Of a stretch of DNA of 64,000 nt, positions 33,583 through 41,204 are shown piece by piece. Below the pieces are notes generated by a model, which made no database searches, was not told where the DNA came from, and saw only the letters and a program-made list of their open reading frames with translations. The stretch's first letter is position 1; every line of letters starts with the position of its first letter. A program made the translations under genes and the position numbers. The stretch comes from LVI-A0039 sp033105485 (GTDB lineage: Bacteria; Bacillota_I; Bacilli_A; UBA3375). The DNA is taken from positions 1,116,001 to 1,180,000 of the forward strand of contig CP136956.1 of the NCBI GenBank assembly GCA_033105485.1. The letters run 5' to 3'.

Positions 33583-35749
33583 TATATATATTGTAAATCA
33601 CACCCATTGGGACCGCGAATGGTATCGTTCATATAATGATTATGCAGCTTCTCTAAAGCGTGGAATAATTCATCTTTTGAACCAGTTAGATAACGGACAA
33701 ATCGAGAACTTTTATTTCGATGGTCAAACGATTATTATTGAAGACTTAGCAGAGATTTTACCAACTGTTTATTTCGATAAGTTTATTAGTTATATCAAAG
33801 CAGGAACTATTGAAGTTGGCCCTTGGTATGTATTACCTGATGAAGGCTTAGTAGACTATGTTGGTTATCAAAAGAACTTAGAAATAGGAGCAGCAATCTG
33901 TAAGAAGTATGATCTACCAAATGGTAAAGTAATGTATTTACCAGATACTTTTGGACACGATGCAAGTATCCCGGTACTAGCAGCTGAGCATGGTCTTGAG
34001 CATGCGATTATTCACCGTGGTGTAACATCTAATCAAATCGATATTAGTTGGTCAAATGGTGATCACACAGTTAAAGCATTAGTGCTTCCAACGCGTGAAG
34101 GATACTATCAGACAATGTTCCATCATGATAATTATCTTGAGAAATTAGAAGAATACATTACTGCTTATACGAAGAAAACAACATCTAATGATGTATTAAT
34201 TTTAAATGGATGTGACCATACGTTCCCAAGTGATTTATTTGCTGAGCGACTTGCTGATTTCAGAGCTAAAAATCCGAATTATAATGTAGTACAAGTTACT
34301 CTTTCAGAATTTTTTAGCCGTAGTGAATATCAATACGATGAGCAACTAAGTGGTGAGTTACGTGAAAATGGGATTGCCTTTTTACTTCCTGGTGTTTTAT
34401 CAACAAGACAATATTTAAAATATCAAAATCGTCAGGTTATCGACTTAGTGAAAAATAAATATGAACCACTTGCGAACTTATTAGATCAGTATGATTTAGA
34501 AAAATTAAATATCAAGCGTCTATGGAAGTTAATCATTCAAAATCATCCTCATGATAGTATTTGTGGATGTTCAATTGATGAGGTTCACCGTGAGATGGAA
34601 GTGCGTAGCCAAAATGTTTTAGATAGTGCAAATGCTTCTATTAGAGAATTATTAAACTCAAAATATTACTATGATATGACTCGTGATGTATTTAATAATA
34701 ATGTATTAGTATATAATCATACAAATAATCAAAAGTTTGAAACTAACCTAACTTTATACCTGCCACATGAGATGGAAACAGAAGGTAAGCAAATTGAGTT
34801 TGTTTCTAAAACAAATCAAAAGTTCTATGGTGAAATTATTAGTTCAGTTCAAATTGAAAAATTAGTTCACGATTATAAACACGAACCAGATTATCAATTT
34901 TTAAAGGAAACTGTTGTTTCAATTAGTTTAGATATTGCTCCGCATACGTATGAAGTGTTTGAATGTAACTTGGTACAAGCCGAGCAAACAAAGCAAACAG
35001 AAGTAGACTATAATTCGTTTATTGATAATAATCTTAACTATAAATGGATTACAGATCGTGGGGACTCATACAATTTTGATCCAGCAGGAGAGTACTGTGA
35101 CTTTACTAATACGGTAGTAGCTGTTGAGAATTATAAGCTTTATAGTCAAGTTAAGGTCTTATCAACTGCAACTGCTAAAACCGAATTTGATTTTACAACT
35201 GGTAACAGGTACGGTGCTGATGAGACTATCAGGATTGAAACAGAAATTAAGTTTTATAAAGATGACTATGCAATGGTAAGCATTACTACAAATAATGTTC
35301 ATCAAAACATTAAAGTTGTAAATGCAATTCAAAATAACGAAAATCAAGTAGTAACATCTGATACCGCTTTATTTACTGAAGATAGAAAGCAATTATCAAC
35401 AATTTCTTATGTTGCACCAGCTAACAATACAGAAGTCAATTACAATCAAAAGCCGTCACAAACTAAGTTTACTATCGGTGAAAGTATGAGTGTCTACCAC
35501 TTAGGACAAAATGAACTTGAAGTTCTAGATAACACGGTTGTAACAACATTGTTTAGAGCTACTGGTGATTTATCAAGAAGAGATTTAATTTCACGTAAAG
35601 GTGGTGCTGGTCCAAGTATCGCAACACCCGAATGTCAATGCACACGTAAGTTAGAGTTTGCATATTTATACAATTACGGTCAAAGTAGTCTTGACCATAC
35701 TAACTTATATCAAGCAGTAGTTCATCAATTTAGGGGGAATAATGAGTAA
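33569..35749 (+). CDS. GH38 alpha-mannosidase
   Basis: A 726-residue protein. Zinc and active-site motifs are seen: 'NHTHWDREWYRSY' near residue 10, the nucleophile Asp in 'LPDTFGHDASIP' near residue 130, and 'NHPHDSICGCSIDEVH' near residue 330. The C-terminal beta-domains are typical of GH38. Length is shorter than lysosomal-type enzymes but close to bacterial ones such as MngB. There is no signal peptide, so it acts in the cytoplasm on an imported mannoside. Enzymes of this family can also take mannosyl-glycerate or modified mannose. It overlaps both neighbours. Confidence 0.88.
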   Translation: MNQNNIYIVNHTHWDREWYRSYNDYAASLKRGIIHLLNQLDNGQIENFYFDGQTIIIEDLAEILPTVYFDKFISYIKAGTIEVGPWYVLPDEGLVDYVGYQKNLEIGAAICKKYDLPNGKVMYLPDTFGHDASIPVLAAEHGLEHAIIHRGVTSNQIDISWSNGDHTVKALVLPTREGYYQTMFHHDNYLEKLEEYITAYTKKTTSNDVLILNGCDHTFPSDLFAERLADFRAKNPNYNVVQVTLSEFFSRSEYQYDEQLSGELRENGIAFLLPGVLSTRQYLKYQNRQVIDLVKNKYEPLANLLDQYDLEKLNIKRLWKLIIQNHPHDSICGCSIDEVHREMEVRSQNVLDSANASIRELLNSKYYYDMTRDVFNNNVLVYNHTNNQKFETNLTLYLPHEMETEGKQIEFVSKTNQKFYGEIISSVQIEKLVHDYKHEPDYQFLKETVVSISLDIAPHTYEVFECNLVQAEQTKQTEVDYNSFIDNNLNYKWITDRGDSYNFDPAGEYCDFTNTVVAVENYKLYSQVKVLSTATAKTEFDFTTGNRYGADETIRIETEIKFYKDDYAMVSITTNNVHQNIKVVNAIQNNENQVVTSDTALFTEDRKQLSTISYVAPANNTEVNYNQKPSQTKFTIGESMSVYHLGQNELEVLDNTVVTTLFRATGDLSRRDLISRKGGAGPSIATPECQCTRKLEFAYLYNYGQSSLDHTNLYQAVVHQFRGNNE

Positions 35750-36461
35750 TAAAACACTAGATAGATTTTCACAAGGATTAATAGTTTCTTGTCAAGCATT
35801 GCCAGATGAGCCATTACACTCTAGTTACATCATGGCAAGGATGGCAGCTGCCGCATTAGAAGGTGGAGCTGTTGGAATCCGCGCTAATGGTTATAGTGAT
35901 ATTGTGGAAATTAAAAAGACGGTTGACTTGCCAGTAATTGGAATTGTTAAGCGTGATTACGATGACAGTCCGGTTTATATTACCCCAACGATTAAAGAAG
36001 TAAAAGAACTGTTAGAAGCAGGTGTAGATGTAATTGCATTAGATGCAACAACTAGTATTAGACCAAATAATTCGAGCTTAGAACAGCTTTTAGCAGAGAT
36101 TAAGGAACTTGATACAGATGTATTACTAATGGCTGATTGTTCAACAATCGCTGAAGCCAAAAAAGCGGTTGACTTAGGTTTTGATATTATTTCTACGACA
36201 TTAGTAGGATACACGCCGCAATCGAAGGATTTAGATTTATCAGCTGACGATTATGCACCTTTAAAAGAAATCATTGAGTATACTAAGGCGAATGGAAAAT
36301 ACTTTATTGCAGAAGGTAATATGGATACTGAAGAAAAAATTAGTAATGCAATCAAATTAGGAGCAAACTCGATAGTAATTGGGTCGATGATTACAAGACC
36401 ACAACTTATTACAAAACGATTTGTGAATATTGTTGAAACAGCAAAGGACAAATTATGTTAG
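35742..36461 (+). CDS. nanE: N-acetylmannosamine-6-phosphate 2-epimerase
   Basis: A 239-residue TIM-barrel protein. 'GLIVSCQALPDEPLHSS', 'GGAVGIRANG', 'PVIGIVKRDY' and 'FIAEGNMDT' match NanE. It converts ManNAc-6-phosphate to GlcNAc-6-phosphate. It overlaps the mannosidase gene by 8 bases and the ROK kinase by 7 bases. There is no NanA lyase nearby, so this operon feeds ManNAc-type sugars from a source other than free sialic acid, or shares products with a locus elsewhere. Confidence 0.9.
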   Translation: MSNKTLDRFSQGLIVSCQALPDEPLHSSYIMARMAAAALEGGAVGIRANGYSDIVEIKKTVDLPVIGIVKRDYDDSPVYITPTIKEVKELLEAGVDVIALDATTSIRPNNSSLEQLLAEIKELDTDVLLMADCSTIAEAKKAVDLGFDIISTTLVGYTPQSKDLDLSADDYAPLKEIIEYTKANGKYFIAEGNMDTEEKISNAIKLGANSIVIGSMITRPQLITKRFVNIVETAKDKLC

Positions 36462-37306
36462 TGTTTGATATTGGTGGAACTTTTATAAAGTATGCTCTTG
36501 TTGAAGAGGGGACTATAGTTTATAAAGATAAAACTCCAACTCCAGATGGTAGTCAGATGACAGTTGTATTATCTAAGCTAATTTTAGATTTAATGCAACG
36601 TTTCGAATTTGCTCATATTGGAATTTCAACAGCTGGTCAAGTCGATGTTGAGTCAGGATCAATTATATTTGCTGGACCAACCTTACCAAACTATACTGGT
36701 GTTCAGCTTAAGTCAGAACTTGAAGCGGCAACGAGCCTTGAGGTATCGGTTTTAAATGATGTAGAAGCTTGTATCTATAATTATCAGCAAGTGGATAATC
36801 TATTATATATTTCACTAGGAACTGGAATTGGTGGTGCTTACAAGACTAATGGTCAGATCTTTCGAGGTGAAAACGGTGTTGCTTTAGAAGTTGGTCATTT
36901 GTATCATCCCAAGGGTGATAGCTTTGAAAATATTTGTTCAACTAGGAGTTTACTTGAGCAATATAAAAACCAAACCAATGAAGAAATAAGTGGTGAACAA
37001 TTTGATAGTCTTGTTGCATCATCTGATAATACTGCTCTAAAATTAATAGATCAATTCTTTGAAGATATTGCAATTGGTTTATTAAACATTAAGTACATTC
37101 TTGATTATAATCATGTCATAATTGGTGGTGGAATAACAGAAGCTAAGTTTTTCTCAGCTGAAAAAGTATTTGACAAACTTCAAACATTAAATGCTAATAC
37201 CGATGTTTCAAACATTAAAATTGAAACTTCAAGATTAGGAAATGACGCAGCTATTTTAGGTGTGTATTACTACACACAACAAGCGAAGGAGCAAAATGAA
37301 ATTTAG
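36455..37306 (+). CDS. ROK-family sugar kinase (probable NanK)
   Basis: A 283-residue kinase. 'FDIGGTFIKYALVEEG' is the ATP-binding phosphate-1 motif, 'VLNDVEACIY' holds the catalytic Asp, and 'SLGTGIGGAY' and 'EVGHLYHPKG' follow. The Cys-rich zinc motif of many ROK kinases (CxCGxxGCxE) is missing and replaced by 'ENICSTRSLLE'. Next to NanE the natural role is ManNAc kinase. It overlaps both neighbours and is translated in one chain with them. Confidence 0.82.
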   Translation: MLVFDIGGTFIKYALVEEGTIVYKDKTPTPDGSQMTVVLSKLILDLMQRFEFAHIGISTAGQVDVESGSIIFAGPTLPNYTGVQLKSELEAATSLEVSVLNDVEACIYNYQQVDNLLYISLGTGIGGAYKTNGQIFRGENGVALEVGHLYHPKGDSFENICSTRSLLEQYKNQTNEEISGEQFDSLVASSDNTALKLIDQFFEDIAIGLLNIKYILDYNHVIIGGGITEAKFFSAEKVFDKLQTLNANTDVSNIKIETSRLGNDAAILGVYYYTQQAKEQNEI

Positions 37307-37949
37307 CAATCATATTTATACTGACAACCGTAGAGTGTTTATGAATAAGCGTAATCACAATTTAGCTTCACATCAGTTTGAAGTAGTTGCAATTGGTGAT
37401 AGTATTACGGAAGGATTAAACCTTAATCGTTTTCAATATGTTGATTATACGTGGTTAAATTCTGGAATTAGTGGCGACATCTCAACATTGCTAACTGACC
37501 GTGTTTCAGTTGATTGTCTTGACTTTAAGCCACAAGTTGTAAGCTTAATGATTGGAATTAATGATATTAGAAATTACTTTAATAAAATGGATTATATTCA
37601 CAAATTAAGTTCAGAAGATGAGTTAAGAAAAGTGCTTATTAGTAGTACTTTAGAAATTGTCTCAAAACTAATTGCGGCTAATGTTGAGGTTATATATACA
37701 CAAATATTACCAGTAAATGAAGTCGAGAAAAATAATGGTTATATTAATCAGTTTATTGATGAAATTAACCTTGAACTTTACAATGAGCTTAAAGATGATG
37801 TAACAATAATCAAGGCTAATAGTTTTAAAAATGAAGTTAACAATTTAGATTTAAACTTCACATATGATGGTTTACACTTAAATGAACTAGGTTATCAAGT
37901 ATGGTGTGAACTGTTGAACAAAGAAGTTAGAAGAAAGTTAGGTAAATAA
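37296..37949 (+). CDS. SGNH/GDSL hydrolase
   Basis: A 217-residue protein. The ATG at 37296 follows GAAGGAG and overlaps the kinase stop by 11 bases. The nucleophile Ser lies in 'VVAIGDSITEGLN' (block I). Block II Gly is in 'NSGISGD', block III Asn in 'MIGINDIRNYF', and the Asp-x-x-His pair in 'YDGLHLNELGY'. That is a complete SGNH set. It is a cytoplasmic esterase or deacetylase, probably removing an acyl group from the sugar substrate. The stop and the next start overlap by one base. Confidence 0.83.
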   Translation: MKFSNHIYTDNRRVFMNKRNHNLASHQFEVVAIGDSITEGLNLNRFQYVDYTWLNSGISGDISTLLTDRVSVDCLDFKPQVVSLMIGINDIRNYFNKMDYIHKLSSEDELRKVLISSTLEIVSKLIAANVEVIYTQILPVNEVEKNNGYINQFIDEINLELYNELKDDVTIIKANSFKNEVNNLDLNFTYDGLHLNELGYQVWCELLNKEVRRKLGK

Positions 37950-39454
37950 TGAAAGTCTTATATATTCCCTTAGATGAACGTCCGTGTAACCTTAGGTACC
38001 CTCAAGATATTGCAGACATTAATCAAGAGATTGAATTAATCGTCCCTCCAATTGAAATCTTAGGTCTTAAAAAGCAAAAAGCTAAAGTCGATCAGGTTAT
38101 TGAATTTATTAATAATAATTTTGAAGCTGCCGATGTATTGATTTGTTCAATTGATATGCTTTGTTATGGTGGTTTAATCCCTTCACGTTTACACCATGAT
38201 CAGTTAAGCGAGATTTCAAGTCGTCTTGAGTTAATAAATCAAATTAAATCAGTGAAGCCCGAATTAAAGATATATGGGTTTAGTTCAATAATGCGTACGC
38301 CGGGATATTCGTCAAGTGATGAAGAACCAGATTATTATCAAGAGTATGGTTATGAAATTTTCAAAACTAAATACTTAACTGATAAAGCAGAGCGTTCAAA
38401 GCTTACTGAGCAAGATCAAGCAGAACTTGATGGTTTAAAACCAATCCCCGAAGAAATTATTGCCGACTATGAAACAAGACGTCAGGTAAACAATGAGAAT
38501 TTATTAGAAGTATTAAACCTATTAACTCAAGAGCTATTTGAACGTCTAGTAATTTTCCAAGATGATTCAGCTCCATATGGTTACACGGCAATTGATCAAA
38601 AGAAAATCAAAAGCCAAATCATCGAATTAGAATTAGATGATCAAGTATACATTTATCCGGGAGCTGATGAAGTCGGATGTTCGCTATTATTACGTGCTTA
38701 TAACGATTTTAAGACACTTAAACCAACTGTTTACTGTGAGTATGCTTCTACGCTTGCAAAGACACTTACACCGTTATATGAAGACCGTCCGATGTATGAA
38801 ACACTTAAGCACCACTTAAGTGTAACTGGTTCTATTATAACAACCGATGCCCAAAATGCAGATTATATCTTGATGTTAAACTCCCCCGGAAAAACAATGC
38901 AAGAAAGCTGGGATCAATTCGAAAATAAAAATAATGAATATGATAGTTTTAGAAACTTAAAATATTTTGTTGAAAAGATTGAGTACTTTGTAAACAGTGG
39001 TCAGAAAGTAATGATTGCTGACGTTGCTTATGCTAATGGTGGAGACTTAGAGCTTATCAACTTACTTGATAGAAAAGATTTATTATCTAAAGTCTATGGT
39101 TATGCTGGTTGGAATACGCATGCTAATACGTTAGGAACAGTTCTTGCAATGGGAATGATTACTTCTAAACGTAATAAGCAAACTCTACGTAACATTCAAA
39201 TTCATGTCTTAGAAGATGGGTACTACCAAGCTCAAATAAGGATGGATGTTACTCGCTCCCTATTACCGGAGTTAGATTTAAACTACTTTGACTTAAAGGA
39301 TAAGCAAGAACAAGTAATTGCTCGTGAATTAGAATTACTTGAAGCCCCGATCAATAAACTACGAATTTTCGAAAATATAAATTGTGGTGATGTAAAACTC
39401 AGCCACCCTTGGAATAGAATGTTTGAGGTTGATTTACAACTAGATGAGCATTAA
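37949..39454 (+). CDS. DUF4127 family protein
   Basis: A 501-residue protein. It starts 'VLYIPLDERPCNLRYPQDIA', the DUF4127 signature ('yiPLDeRP.n'), and contains 'ICSIDMLCYGGLIPSR', 'QDDSAPYG', 'YPGADEVG' and 'YAGWNTHANTLGT', all conserved-looking Asp/His/Asn clusters. The function of the family is not established. Its end position in a catabolic operon with GH38, NanE and ROK suggests a hydrolase or lyase role. It is followed by a structured 250-base region with a terminator. Confidence 0.85.
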   Translation: MKVLYIPLDERPCNLRYPQDIADINQEIELIVPPIEILGLKKQKAKVDQVIEFINNNFEAADVLICSIDMLCYGGLIPSRLHHDQLSEISSRLELINQIKSVKPELKIYGFSSIMRTPGYSSSDEEPDYYQEYGYEIFKTKYLTDKAERSKLTEQDQAELDGLKPIPEEIIADYETRRQVNNENLLEVLNLLTQELFERLVIFQDDSAPYGYTAIDQKKIKSQIIELELDDQVYIYPGADEVGCSLLLRAYNDFKTLKPTVYCEYASTLAKTLTPLYEDRPMYETLKHHLSVTGSIITTDAQNADYILMLNSPGKTMQESWDQFENKNNEYDSFRNLKYFVEKIEYFVNSGQKVMIADVAYANGGDLELINLLDRKDLLSKVYGYAGWNTHANTLGTVLAMGMITSKRNKQTLRNIQIHVLEDGYYQAQIRMDVTRSLLPELDLNYFDLKDKQEQVIARELELLEAPINKLRIFENINCGDVKLSHPWNRMFEVDLQLDEH

Positions 39455-39499
39455 TATATTACATATACAAATCACTGATAACAGTTGAAACAAGGCTTT

Positions 39500-39572
39500 T
39501 TCCGGAGTAATAGATAAATACTATCCCTCTAAATTTATCTATTGTACAACTTAATCCCCAAAGTAACCGGAA
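39500..39572. repeat. Nested inverted repeat after the DUF4127 gene
   Basis: An outer stem TTCCGG / CCGGAA (39500-39505, 39567-39572) encloses a perfect 11-bp stem AATAGATAAAT / ATTTATCTATT (39509-39519, 39533-39543). There is no T-run. It may be a structured RNA element or part of a small decayed element. Confidence 0.55.
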
Positions 39573-39583
39573 GAAATATATAG

Positions 39584-39625
39584 AAAGAGATTACAGAACT
39601 TTAATTAGTCTGTAATCTCTTTTTC
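39584..39625 (+). terminator. Operon terminator; copy 2 of the GAGATTAC repeat
   Basis: AAAGAGATTACAGA / TCTGTAATCTCTTT with the conserved loop actttaattag, followed by TTTTTC. Confidence 0.8.
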
Positions 39626-39703
39626 TTATGCTTGCTATATATGAAAACACCGGTTGCTTTTAAAGTGCTAAAATATAAGTAGAAGGTTATTAAAGGGGTT
39701 AAT

Positions 39704-40483
39704 ATGAATGAAACAGTATTTGAGGCTGATAGTAAGAAGAAAAGTAATAAAGGTATTATAGTAGTATTTATACTTGCCGTTGTGGGTCTAGTACTAATAC
39801 TGACAGTTGCAGCAAGTAGTTTATTCTCAGCAACCGAAGAAACGGGAGAATTAAAAGTAGGGGAGTTAGTCGCAGATGATGCGATTGTATTAAATGATAT
39901 ACCTAGCTTAGGATGTGTAACTTTATTTTGTGGTACGTATCTAGATTTAGGATATGAAGTAAGTTACTATGTTGCTGGAAAAGATTTTGATGCAGGGTTA
40001 TATACATTAGAAATAAACTTTGAAGATCTAACAGAAGATAATCAATACATGGTTGTGCAAACATCAAATACAGATGATAGTAAATATCCATTTACGGATG
40101 CACGCTTTGTTGCCTTTGATATGTTCGGGGGAATACCAGAACATGGTAATATAGTAATCCAGAATATGCCATTAGTAAAAGATAGTGATTTAGAAGTTAT
40201 GTATAAAAATGGATTCAACGACATTGCAACACTAACTCCTCAAGATGGTTACTTACCTGCAACAACAGATGGTGGTATTACAACACAAGGATTTTATCCG
40301 GTTGGAGATAGTATAGAACCAGGTGATTATAAAATTAGTTATATTGAATCAGAAGGTGTACCAACGTATGATATATTAAATGAAGATAACGATATGGTTG
40401 GTGCTAATGAAAGTGCAAAGTTCACTTTAAAAAAGGGAGATACTTTAGTGTTATCACAAAATGCAATTATTACGAAAGCATAA
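39704..40483 (+). CDS. Membrane-anchored surface protein with two repeat domains
   Basis: A 259-residue protein with one N-terminal membrane helix (about residues 18-40, 'GIIVVFILAVVGLVLILTVAASSLF') and an extracellular remainder. Two related segments, 'YYVAGKDFDAGLYTLEI' and 'FYPVGDSIEPGDYKISYI', fit the recurring 'y.vGkDi.aGtYki' pattern of small Firmicutes surface domains. Function is unknown. It has its own extended -10 promoter (TGC-TAAAAT near 39666) and is followed by its own terminator. Confidence 0.65.
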   Translation: MNETVFEADSKKKSNKGIIVVFILAVVGLVLILTVAASSLFSATEETGELKVGELVADDAIVLNDIPSLGCVTLFCGTYLDLGYEVSYYVAGKDFDAGLYTLEINFEDLTEDNQYMVVQTSNTDDSKYPFTDARFVAFDMFGGIPEHGNIVIQNMPLVKDSDLEVMYKNGFNDIATLTPQDGYLPATTDGGITTQGFYPVGDSIEPGDYKISYIESEGVPTYDILNEDNDMVGANESAKFTLKKGDTLVLSQNAIITKA

Positions 40484-40631
40484 GTATTATATGTAATAAA
40501 TACATGAAATATTGTTATGAAAGAAACTCGGTGTCGAAGCTGGGTTTCTTCTATTAAATAAATAATGCGAACCAAAGTGCTTTAAAAGTACTGGAATAAA
40601 TATAAGTTTTATGCAATGCAAAGATTTATAG

Positions 40632-40676
40632 AGAAAAAGAGATTACAAGACTTTAGTTAGTGTGTAATCTCTTTTT
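40632..40676 (+). terminator. Copy 3 of the GAGATTAC repeat
   Basis: AAAAAGAGATTACA / TGTAATCTCTTTTT with loop agactttagttagtg. Confidence 0.8.
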
Positions 40677-40701
40677 GTTTCATGTAGTTATATTTGTTTG
40701 C

Positions 40702-41060
40702 CTATTGAAAGAAATCAGAAATGTACTTCTTATCTTTATTGTCGTAAACATCTAAATAAACTGTATCTTTAAGCCATCTTAGAGTTTTCTGTTCTAGGAA
40801 TGCTTGCATTTGATATTCTGCATCACGCATTAAGCTATGGATTAAACATGGCGTTTTGAAGTCTTCTGGTCCTTTATTCATTGAACAAGATAAGAACTTT
40901 GTTGACGAATCTCTTTACAGTTAAAGAATGATCCTGTTCCTTCGATAGCAACAATTACATCCCAAAGGTTAATGTCTTCGGGTGCTTTGTTTAACATGTA
41001 ACCACCTTTACTCCCGGGTACAGATTTAATAATATCAGCTTTAGAAATTACTATGGAAGA
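40702..41060 (-). pseudogene. Rrf2-family regulator, broken
   Basis: The minus strand reads 'ADIIKSVPGSKGGYMLNKAP' and then 'WDVIVAIEGTG', the wing and dimer-helix signature of Rrf2/NsrR/IscR regulators. The frame is broken around 40890. The C-terminus continues in another frame to 'KKYISDFFQ' and a stop at 40702. The N-terminal HTH and start are missing. It is a clear pseudogene. Confidence 0.75.
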
Positions 41061-41082
41061 ATTAACACAATTACTATAATAA

Positions 41083-41119
41083 AAAATGGTCTCCTTGATT
41101 CAGTGGGTGACCATTTTTT
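41083..41119 (+). terminator. Terminator before the helicase gene
   Basis: AAAATGGTC / GACCATTTTTT with a 16-base loop. It follows a short open tail that may be the remnant of a lost gene. Confidence 0.75.
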
Positions 41120-41204
41120 CAATATGTTAGTTATCAAAATTAGATATATAAATGTTAAACATCGTTATTAGTTATAATACGTATATAATCAAGTTGAGGA
41201 GGGG

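Larger units (their letters stand above)
40484..41204. other. 721-base gap: terminator repeat, rrf2 remnant, second terminator
   Basis: There is no intact gene. It contains a small hairpin near 40521-40555, copy 3 of the GAGATTAC repeat (40632-40676), a broken minus-strand rrf2 gene (40702-41060), a short plus-strand tail reading 'ALEITMEELTQLL' with a stop at about 41080, a terminator (41083-41119), and the promoter of the helicase gene (TATAAT at 41172-41177). Confidence 0.7.
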
